Source: an uncultured Tateyamaria sp. (lineage in GTDB: Bacteria > Pseudomonadota > Alphaproteobacteria > Rhodobacterales > Rhodobacteraceae). From it: a stretch of DNA of 64,000 nt. The translations under genes were made by a program, and so were the position numbers. Within the stretch, counting starts at the first letter, position 1; each line of letters begins with the position of its first letter. The stretch spans positions 496,001 through 560,000 of the forward strand of contig NZ_CANLAG010000002.1 of assembly GCF_947488715.1 (NCBI RefSeq). Reading direction: 5' to 3'. Under the pieces are notes generated by a model that was not told the origin of the DNA, did no database searches, and saw only the letters and a list, made by a program, of their open reading frames with translations. Shown here in pieces: positions 51,764 through 58,651 of the stretch.

Positions 51764-54325
51764 TCACGCCTTTCGGTGAGCCGTCAGAGCCTGATCGAAG
51801 GCCGTTCGAGCCTGGTGGGCAATCTTGTCCATGGCGTGCGCGCGATTTGCAGAATCGCTCAGCTCACCCGCGCGCGCATCGTGTTCATAGGCTGCAAGCG
51901 GGGTTTCAAGCGCCTCTTGGCCCAGCAACGCGGCGGCGCCCTTCATCTTGTGTGCCGCTTCCGCCAACGCGCTGCCGTCGTCTACTGCACGCGCGGCGTC
52001 GAGAAAGGCGTTCAACTCTTCAAAGAACGTATCTCCGATGGTTTGAACCTTTGGCACACCCAAGGCAGAGATCAGATCAGCCAGAGCGCCCGGCGTCTGT
52101 ATCGCCTCGTTCGGGGGAAAGGACGAGGCAGTGACGTCGGCCAATATGCTATGCAACGCATCGAGGCGTATGGGTTTGGTGTGGAACCGGTTCATGCCTG
52201 CGCGTTCTGCCGCATCGCGGTACTCTTCACGCCCATGGGCGGTCAGCCCGACAATATGTGCGTTCTGGTTTGGGCCAGGGTTGTTGCGCAGGTTTTTTGT
52301 GGCCTCAATCCCGTCCATGACCGGCATGCTGATGTCCATAAATATGAGGTCAAAGGCGGTGTCATCCACCTTGGCCAGACAATCGGCACCATTCACGGCC
52401 TCTTGGACGGTGTGGCCCATGCCGGTCAGCATGTCGCCCAAGACCTTGCGATTGATCGTATTGTCCTCGACCACGAGGATGGAACACGGACGCGCCGGTT
52501 CCGTGGGTTGGTGCACGACAGGCGTGCTTGGCGTATGGATGGCTTCGATACGATCAAGGGGCAGGGACAGCACAAAGGTTGATCCGTGCCCCACCGTGCT
52601 GGTCAAGGTGACGTCGCCACCCATCTCGCGGGCGATCCGGCGCGAGATCGACAGACCCAGCCCGTCACCGCGTGCCTGACGCCCTTCGCCATGCGCGAGC
52701 GCCACAAAATCCTCGAACACCTGATCCTGCAACTCAGCGGGGATACCGGCACCTGTGTCCGTCACCGCAATGCGCAAGGAGGTCGATTTTGGACCGTGGA
52801 TGCCACCCACTTTGATCGAGATACCGCCATTGTCTGTAAACTTGATGGCGTTGCCAACGAGGTTCGTCAGGATCTGCCTGATCCGGCTGCTGTCTGCGTG
52901 AAAAGCGCGACGCATCTGGTCTTCGACGTCCAGCGTCAGGTCCAGGTTCTTTTCTCGCGCCAGAGGGTCGAACACATCCGTCAGCGCGGTCATCAAATCT
53001 GACAGGTCAAAATCCTGCGGCGTCAGTTGCAAGGCACCTGTTTCGATGCGCGTGATGTCGAGCGCCTCGTTGATATGCTCCAAGAGGATTTCACCAGAGG
53101 CGGTCGCAATGTCGGCATATCGGCTTTGCCGTTGATCCAGCGATGTGGTCCTGAGCAGGTCGAGCACGCCAAGAATACCATTGAGCGGCGTGCGCATCTC
53201 GTGGCTCATCACGGTCAGGAACTGGGATTTTGCCTTGTCCGTGCGTTCGGCCTGATCGCGCGCGTCTATCAGTTCCTGTTCATTGATCTTGCGGGCGCTG
53301 ATGTCGCGAATATAGGCGATAAAGACCTGCTGACCGCTGTCCTGCGCCGTGGTGATGTTCAGCTCGACCGGAAATTCTTCGCCGGTCTTGCGCAAAGCGG
53401 ACAGTTCCACCCGACCGGCGTCGACCACACGCGGTTTGCCGGTGCTCAGATATCGCTTCATCCCGTTGTGGTGGGCATCGCGCATCTGAGGTGGGATGAT
53501 CGTATCCTCCATCGTTTCACCGAGAATTGCATCGCGGTCCCAACCGAACACACGTTCCGCCGCGGCATTGAAGTCAATAATCTCGCCCGCCTCATTGGCG
53601 GTGATGATTGCGTCAAGCGACGCGGATACGGTGGATGTGAGCCGCCGGGTGGACGCCAATAGATCGGCATCACGGCGCACGGCGCGTTGGAAAAGACGGT
53701 CGAGCAGGATGAGCAATCCCGCCATCCCAATCAACAGTGCAATCGCAAATCCGCCTGTGCGCGATAGTTGCTGTGAGAACTCGGCGCGTCGCGCCTGTGA
53801 TTGTTCCGCACCCAGCCGCACGCCAAGCAACGCGATATTGCGCACATTTGGCCGAACATCTTTGACCATGTCGCGCACCTGGCGCAGCTCTTGGGTGGAC
53901 AACGGCCCTGGGCGGTCAGACAGTGCGATGATCTGATCGGCAAAATCATTGATCGGTTGGATCAACCCGATGGCTTCGTCATTCTCGCCAAAGATTTCGG
54001 CGGCACGGCCTGAGTTGATGATGTTCAGGCGGCTGAGAGCGATGTCGATGCGCAGTTGGACTTCGGCATCGTCATAGGTCTGGTCCGCGAGTTGTTCGGA
54101 CAAGACCGCATTCAGATTGGCAAACTCGGTGTCGAGTTGGGCAATGCTCCACTGCGTGTTGTCGCCCGCAGCCATCGAAAGGTCGCGCAGTTGCGACAGC
54201 AGGTTGGTGGCCATCAGGCTCAGCAAAAGCGTCAGCAGGCCCAGGCCCGCCAGAATTGCAATGCGATACCTGTTCAGACCTGCTTTCACCCGCGACCTCC
54301 TGCTTGGGGTCACATTAGGCGGCAT
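51764..54325 (-). CDS. Hybrid sensor histidine kinase (PAS-HisKA-HATPase-REC-Hpt)
   Basis: An 853-residue membrane sensor kinase. Two helices (about residues 20-42 and 188-210) enclose a helical periplasmic domain of about 145 residues. Then follow a PAS domain (about 225-345), the phospho-acceptor H375 in MSHEMRTPLNG, an ATPase domain (NLVGNAIKFTDNG, DTGAGIP, GDGLGLSIS), a receiver with D664 in FMDISMPVMDG and an Hpt domain with H792 in AAHKMKGAAALLG. This is a complete internal phosphorelay that can pass phosphate to a separate regulator, probably the NarL-type protein at 54983. It lies seven bases after the gene for a secreted SUOX-fold protein, a likely signal-binding partner. Confidence 0.9.
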   Translation of the reverse strand: MPPNVTPSRRSRVKAGLNRYRIAILAGLGLLTLLLSLMATNLLSQLRDLSMAAGDNTQWSIAQLDTEFANLNAVLSEQLADQTYDDAEVQLRIDIALSRLNIINSGRAAEIFGENDEAIGLIQPINDFADQIIALSDRPGPLSTQELRQVRDMVKDVRPNVRNIALLGVRLGAEQSQARRAEFSQQLSRTGGFAIALLIGMAGLLILLDRLFQRAVRRDADLLASTRRLTSTVSASLDAIITANEAGEIIDFNAAAERVFGWDRDAILGETMEDTIIPPQMRDAHHNGMKRYLSTGKPRVVDAGRVELSALRKTGEEFPVELNITTAQDSGQQVFIAYIRDISARKINEQELIDARDQAERTDKAKSQFLTVMSHEMRTPLNGILGVLDLLRTTSLDQRQSRYADIATASGEILLEHINEALDITRIETGALQLTPQDFDLSDLMTALTDVFDPLAREKNLDLTLDVEDQMRRAFHADSSRIRQILTNLVGNAIKFTDNGGISIKVGGIHGPKSTSLRIAVTDTGAGIPAELQDQVFEDFVALAHGEGRQARGDGLGLSISRRIAREMGGDVTLTSTVGHGSTFVLSLPLDRIEAIHTPSTPVVHQPTEPARPCSILVVEDNTINRKVLGDMLTGMGHTVQEAVNGADCLAKVDDTAFDLIFMDISMPVMDGIEATKNLRNNPGPNQNAHIVGLTAHGREEYRDAAERAGMNRFHTKPIRLDALHSILADVTASSFPPNEAIQTPGALADLISALGVPKVQTIGDTFFEELNAFLDAARAVDDGSALAEAAHKMKGAAALLGQEALETPLAAYEHDARAGELSDSANRAHAMDKIAHQARTAFDQALTAHRKA

Positions 54326-54332
54326 TGTCGCC

Positions 54333-54827
54333 TCAATCCACGACCTTCAGACGGTTCAGTTGCCAAATACTGAGCGCATAGTTGGTTTCTGTCCGGTACT
54401 TGGGGTCGCTGTCGTAGGGAAACACCACCCAATAGGGGCCTTTGTCCCGCACCGACATCGTTTCGCCGTTCATGCGTGTGGCGATGATGGGCGCGTCGTC
54501 CTCAAGTGCGTCAAGCGACATGGACACTGCGTAGTCATTCAGTGCGACCATTTCCACTGCGCTGCCATCCGCGTTGACCGATTCCAACAGGGTCTTCAGC
54601 GGAACGCCGGAAAACTCGACTGTGCCATCGGTCCAGATCGTCGTGGTGGTAAAGGTGACCTGATCAAAGGCGTCCAACGCCTCCAGGCTCAGTTCAACCG
54701 GCGCGGAGTGTGATGGGGAAGCAGTCACCTGCAACCCCATCACTGACTGCGCATATGCCGGGACTGTCCAACACATGAGCAGACCGAAGACGAACGCCCA
54801 TGTCCGTGAGTGGTAGTCTTTTGCCAT
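54333..54827 (-). CDS. Secreted SUOX-fold (molybdopterin-binding-like) protein, probably non-catalytic
   Basis: A 164-residue exported protein. A signal peptide is visible (WAFVFGLLMCWTVPAYA). The mature domain resembles the oxidoreductase molybdopterin-binding (SUOX) fold: VELSLEALDAFDQVTFTTTT, VEFSGVPLKTLLESV, VALNDYAVSMSLDAL and GPYWVVFPYDSDPKY. No cysteine remains in the mature chain, so the cysteine that holds molybdenum in sulfite oxidases is missing, and the protein is likely a binding rather than an enzymatic one. It precedes the sensor kinase by seven bases and is divergent from the response regulator, so it probably presents a signal to the kinase in the periplasm. Confidence 0.7.
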   Translation of the reverse strand: MAKDYHSRTWAFVFGLLMCWTVPAYAQSVMGLQVTASPSHSAPVELSLEALDAFDQVTFTTTTIWTDGTVEFSGVPLKTLLESVNADGSAVEMVALNDYAVSMSLDALEDDAPIIATRMNGETMSVRDKGPYWVVFPYDSDPKYRTETNYALSIWQLNRLKVVD

Positions 54828-54903
54828 AGTCGTTCCTTCGATGCTGTGTTGAGTTGGACATATCGCGTCCTGACGGCTTGCGTTTGGGGCATTGGAATAG
54901 TTA

Positions 54904-54921
54904 CCTATACCAAAGTATAGG
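54904..54921. promoter_or_regulatory. Palindrome in the divergent promoter of the two-component system
   Basis: CCTATAC-CAAA-GTATAGG is a perfect 7-base inverted repeat with a 4-base spacer, between the SUOX-fold gene (minus) and the response-regulator gene (plus). Its form fits a NarL/LuxR-type site and it matches the palindrome upstream of sqdB. Confidence 0.6.
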
Positions 54922-54982
54922 GACGCCATTGTTCCGTCGCATTTTCAGGCGATTGTGAACGTCACAACAAGGACGGATTGCT

Positions 54983-55600
54983 ATGCCCAATATCCTTTTG
55001 GCCGACGATCATGATCTGGTGCGGGATACCATCGCCGCATATCTCGAGACCATTGACGGGTTCAAAGTGCTCACTGCGCCGAACCTGGACGTGGCATTGG
55101 AGACGATGGGCGGGTTGGATGCGATTGACCTGCTGATCCTGGACTACAACATGCCCGGCATGAATGGGTTGGACGGGTTGGACCGTGCGCGCAAAGGGCA
55201 CCCGGCAACAAAAGTGGCGCTGATGTCCGGCGTTGCCAATCGCGAAGTGGCAAATGCAGCCATGGCGCGCGGCGCTGATGGTTTCATCCCCAAGTCGTTG
55301 ACCGCCGCGTCCATGGTCAATGCGATCAAGTTCGTTCTGTCGGGGGAACGCTATTTCCCGTTCGATTTTGCCGCGCCAGAGACGTCAACTGCGCCTGACA
55401 GCACCTTTGCGGATCTGTCAGAACGCGAGATGCAAACGCTTGAGCAGCTGTGCATTGGCCTGTCCAACAAGGAAATTGCGCGCAACCTCGGTATTCAAGA
55501 GGTGACGGTCAAGTTGCACGTCAAGAACCTGTTGGCCAAGCTGGGTGTCTCAAACCGGACCCAGGCGGCATTGCTCGCCAAGGAACGCCATCTGTTCTGA
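54983..55600 (+). CDS. Response regulator, NarL/LuxR family
   Basis: A 205-residue DNA-binding regulator. The receiver has the acidic pair in LLADDHD, the phospho-acceptor D54 in LLILDYNMPG, the threonine/serine position in VALMSGV and the lysine in FIPKSLT. The C-terminal LuxR-type HTH reads LSEREMQTLEQLCIGLSNKEIARNLGIQEVTVKLHVKNLLAKLGVSNR. It is divergent from the SUOX-fold/kinase pair and probably receives phosphate from the kinase Hpt domain. Perfect palindromes upstream of its own gene and of sqdB are the candidate targets. Its end and that of the Mrp operon face each other with a four-base gap. Confidence 0.9.
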   Translation: MPNILLADDHDLVRDTIAAYLETIDGFKVLTAPNLDVALETMGGLDAIDLLILDYNMPGMNGLDGLDRARKGHPATKVALMSGVANREVANAAMARGADGFIPKSLTAASMVNAIKFVLSGERYFPFDFAAPETSTAPDSTFADLSEREMQTLEQLCIGLSNKEIARNLGIQEVTVKLHVKNLLAKLGVSNRTQAALLAKERHLF

Positions 55601-55604
55601 GACC

Positions 55605-55991
55605 TCAGGCTTGTTTGCCATCCGCGGCTGGAGCGGGGTCGGGCGAGTCCAAAGTCGACCATGTGGTGTCATCGCTGGGTTTCGGCGGCGTGTCACAAGC
55701 GCGGCGATGAATGCCCACCTTGGCGATGAAGTTCGCCGATACAGGCGCCGTCACAAACAAGAACGCCATGATCAGCAACTCGTGCAGCGACGTCTGACCC
55801 AGCGTGAATGAGTGGATCATGGATGCCAGCAACAACATGCCAATGCCAACGGTGCCAACCTTGGTCGGAGCGTGCAGGCGGGTCATAGGGTCGTTGAATT
55901 TCAGCAAACCGATCACGCCAACAATCACAAAACCTGATCCGATCAACAGGCAAATGGCGGTGGCATAGGTTCCGATCATGTCAGGGCTCAT
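55605..55991 (-). CDS. mnhG: Mrp Na+/H+ antiporter subunit G
   Basis: A 128-residue membrane protein with three helices (TAICLLIGSGFVIVGVIGLLKFND, then TVGIGMLLLASMIHSF and LLIMAFLFVTAPVSA). The motif PMTRLHAPTKVGTVG is typical of MrpG/MnhG. The C-terminal 30 residues are hydrophilic and specific to this organism. It is the last gene of the operon and overlaps subunit F by four bases. Confidence 0.88.
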   Translation of the reverse strand: MSPDMIGTYATAICLLIGSGFVIVGVIGLLKFNDPMTRLHAPTKVGTVGIGMLLLASMIHSFTLGQTSLHELLIMAFLFVTAPVSANFIAKVGIHRRACDTPPKPSDDTTWSTLDSPDPAPAADGKQA

Positions 55992-56275
55992 TCGATGATG
56001 TCTCCGCGCAGGACAAAGCGGGTCAGCGCGACGGTGGACACAAAACCCAGCATCGCGATCAGCAATGATATTTCAAAGTAGATCTGAACCCCCTGGCGGA
56101 TGCCCAGCACCACAACCAGTCCGAGGGCGTTGATGACCATCGTGTCGAGCGCGAGGATACGGTCACCCACGCTTGGGCCGAGCACGAGGCGGATCATCGA
56201 AAACACCTGACCGATGGCAAGAGCCGCAAAGGCCGCGATGATAGCGATGTCGAGGAAACCAGCGGCGGATGTCAT
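55988..56275 (-). CDS. mnhF: Mrp Na+/H+ antiporter subunit F
   Basis: A 95-residue membrane protein with three helices. The family segment LVLGPSVGDRILALDTMVINALGLVVVLG is clear, containing the aspartates typical of MrpF. It overlaps subunits E and G by four bases each, so the three are translated in strict order. It is required for activity of the Mrp complex in other bacteria. Confidence 0.88.
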   Translation of the reverse strand: MTSAAGFLDIAIIAAFAALAIGQVFSMIRLVLGPSVGDRILALDTMVINALGLVVVLGIRQGVQIYFEISLLIAMLGFVSTVALTRFVLRGDIIE

Positions 56276-56772
56276 GTAAAGATCTCCATCAGGCGGCTTT
56301 CGTAACGGGATTTGATGTCGTCGCGTACGGCGTCCGGATCGTCAGTGTGCAAGACATGTACCAACAGGCAACGACCCTGATCGGACAAATCTGCGGACAC
56401 AGTACCGGGTGTCAGCGTAATCGTGCCCGCCAGAACTGTGATTGCTTCGGGCATGCGCAAATCCAGCGGGATAACAATCCAAGCAGGTTTGAGCTTGGCA
56501 TTTGGGACCGTCAGCACAATCCATGCCACTTCGATGTTGGCGACAAGGATATCCCACAGAACAACCAGCGTGTAGCTGGCCATTTTGCCCAGATGCAAGC
56601 CCTTGGGCTGGTCGGGCCACCAGATCGCTGTACCGCGCGGAATGATGATCCCCAAGATCAGGCCGAAAACGGCCATGCCAGCGGACAACTCGTTTTGCAG
56701 CAATATCCACACAAGGGCCAACAGCAGCGTCAGCAGAGGATGTGGCAGCAACCAGTGATACAGGCGCTTCAT
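56272..56772 (-). CDS. mnhE: Mrp Na+/H+ antiporter subunit E
   Basis: A 166-residue membrane protein. Two N-terminal helices (LLTLLLALVWILLQNELSA and MAVFGLILGIIIP) are followed by the MrpE pattern VANIEVAWIVLTVPNAKLKPAWIVIPLDLRMPEAITVLAGTITLTPGTVS. It lies two bases after subunit D and overlaps subunit F. The soluble C-terminal half faces the cytoplasm in known Mrp complexes. Confidence 0.88.
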   Translation of the reverse strand: MKRLYHWLLPHPLLTLLLALVWILLQNELSAGMAVFGLILGIIIPRGTAIWWPDQPKGLHLGKMASYTLVVLWDILVANIEVAWIVLTVPNAKLKPAWIVIPLDLRMPEAITVLAGTITLTPGTVSADLSDQGRCLLVHVLHTDDPDAVRDDIKSRYESRLMEIFT

Positions 56773-56773
56773 G

Positions 56774-58309
56774 TCAGTAGCCCTCCTTTGGTGTGCTGAG
56801 TTTGCCGGGCGTCTCCACCACCGTTGTCACATAGGGTTCGGAGGCAAAGAGTTGTGCAGCCATTGTGCCGGTGTAACTATGGACCTGACCGGCAAAAACC
56901 GTGTGCGCCACAAGCAATGCCAACAGCGCCCCGACCGACACATAAGACAATGCACTGGGTTGGCTGTGTTGCGTCTCGACGGGCTCCATGCCTTGGGCTT
57001 TCCAAAAGATCACGCTGCCCGCGCGGGCGAAGCCAAGGATGCTGATCAGGCTGGAGATGAGCACGGTGGCCCAGATCCAGACCGCTTGGTCGGCACCGAA
57101 AGCTGCGTCGAGTACCAGCAATTTACCAATGAAACCGGACAGCGGTGGCAGGCCGGCCATTGCGATGGCTGCGGCAAAGAAAAGACCAGCGGTCAATGCA
57201 GCGCCAGCCAGGGGCGGTTCCGGTTCCAGCGCAAGCGTGCCGCGTCCTGTGCGCACAAGGTCCGCAATCAGGAACAGTGCCGCACCGGCAAGCGTCGAGT
57301 GGACGATGTAGTAGAGCGCCGCCGCCATGCTCGTTTCCGTAAAGAGCGAGATCACGACCATGACCATGCCCATGGACCCGATTACCGAGAATGCGACCAG
57401 CCGGTCCAGCCGTTTTGCCGCCAACACACCCACCATACCAATCGCCAAAGAAACCAAGGCGGCAGGCAGCAACCACGTGTCGTGCAACCCTGCTGTGACC
57501 TCGAGGTCAGGCGGGAAGATCAATGTGTAGACCCGGATGATCGCATAGGCGCCAACCTTGGTCATGATCGCAAAAAGGGCGGCAACGGGGGCAGGGGCCT
57601 CCGCATAGCTGGATGGCAACCAAAAATGCAAAGGCACCAGCGCGGCTTTGATCGCAAACACCAGCAGCAAAAGCACCGCGGCCACCCGTATGCCAACCGT
57701 TTCGCTTGCGTCGATCATGGTCACGCGGTTGGCGAGGTCCGCCATGTTCAACGTGCCTGTCTCGGCATAGATGGAGCCGAGCGCAAACAGGAACAGGGTC
57801 GACCCGATGAGGTTGAACAGCACGTATTGTACGCCTGCACGCAGGCGTTCGTTGCCACCTGCGTGGATCATCAGACCGTAGGACGCGATCAGCAGCACCT
57901 CGAAGAAAACGAACAGGTTGAACAGGTCGCCCGTTAGGAACGCACCCATGATGCCCATGAGCTGGAACTGGAACAAGGCGTGGAAATGCCGCCCACGATC
58001 ATCCCAGCCGGACCCAATTGCATAAAGCAGGACGCACAAGGCCAGGACGGCTGTCAGCAGCACCATCATCGTGGACAAACGGTCGCCGACCAGCACGATG
58101 CCAAAGGGCGCGGCCCAATCGCCGAGTTGATACAGCAGGATGCTACCATCGGCGGTTTGCAGCGCCAAGCCAATCGCGACCGCGATCAGGGCCAATACGC
58201 CGACCACCGAAAACACCCGCTGGATGCCAATGTGATACCGCGCCGCCAACACAACGGTTGGTGCCAACAGTGCCGGCAGAATAACGGGGGCAATGATCCA
58301 ATGTGTCAT
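56774..58309 (-). CDS. mnhD: Mrp Na+/H+ antiporter subunit D
   Basis: A 511-residue membrane protein of the NADH-dehydrogenase ND2/ND4/ND5-like family with about 14 helices. The proton-antiporter core is seen in VFAIKAALVPLHFWLPSSYAEAPAPVAALFAIMTKVGAYAIIRV, with the key lysine in FAIKAALVPLHFW. The glutamate in FFEVLLIASYGLMI is at the conserved position in helix 5. It overlaps subunit C by four bases. Together with the A/B subunit it forms the ion-moving modules. Confidence 0.9.
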   Translation of the reverse strand: MTHWIIAPVILPALLAPTVVLAARYHIGIQRVFSVVGVLALIAVAIGLALQTADGSILLYQLGDWAAPFGIVLVGDRLSTMMVLLTAVLALCVLLYAIGSGWDDRGRHFHALFQFQLMGIMGAFLTGDLFNLFVFFEVLLIASYGLMIHAGGNERLRAGVQYVLFNLIGSTLFLFALGSIYAETGTLNMADLANRVTMIDASETVGIRVAAVLLLLVFAIKAALVPLHFWLPSSYAEAPAPVAALFAIMTKVGAYAIIRVYTLIFPPDLEVTAGLHDTWLLPAALVSLAIGMVGVLAAKRLDRLVAFSVIGSMGMVMVVISLFTETSMAAALYYIVHSTLAGAALFLIADLVRTGRGTLALEPEPPLAGAALTAGLFFAAAIAMAGLPPLSGFIGKLLVLDAAFGADQAVWIWATVLISSLISILGFARAGSVIFWKAQGMEPVETQHSQPSALSYVSVGALLALLVAHTVFAGQVHSYTGTMAAQLFASEPYVTTVVETPGKLSTPKEGY

Positions 58310-58650
58310 GGCTGGCCCTCCGATCCTTCGGGCTGGTCGTCGACATGGTCATCGTTGGAGCCCAGAAATGCGCCAAGGCCGATCATCACCACCACGGCCG
58401 TCATCCCAAAGGAGATCACGATAGCCGTCAGCACAAGCGCCTGCGGTAGCGGGTCGGTGTAAACGGTCATGTCGTCGCGCAGAACAGGTGGGGCACCCAC
58501 GGTCAGGCGACCAGACGCAAAGAGAAACACGTTCACCGCGTAGGTCAGCAACGAGATGCCCAGGATCACAGGGAACGTGCGCAGACGCAGCATCAGGTAG
58601 ATACCCGCAGACGTCAGAACGCCAATGGCGGATGCAACAAGCAATTCCAT
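58306..58650 (-). CDS. mnhC: Mrp Na+/H+ antiporter subunit C
   Basis: A 114-residue NuoK-like membrane protein with three helices (LLVASAIGVLTSAGIYLMLRLRTFPVILGISLLTYAVNVFLFASG is the first part). The segment VLTAIVISFGMTAVVVMIGLGAFLG carries the family signature. The start MELLVAS was chosen; the longer reading to 58758 extends into the A/B gene. It starts one base after the A/B stop. Confidence 0.88.
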   Translation of the reverse strand: MELLVASAIGVLTSAGIYLMLRLRTFPVILGISLLTYAVNVFLFASGRLTVGAPPVLRDDMTVYTDPLPQALVLTAIVISFGMTAVVVMIGLGAFLGSNDDHVDDQPEGSEGQP

Positions 58651-58651
58651 G

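Noticed and set aside
56771-57937. A 388-codon plus-strand frame within the Mrp region
   Set aside because: It is antisense to subunit D, is rich in glutamine and histidine and has no domain; the minus-strand gene is well supported.
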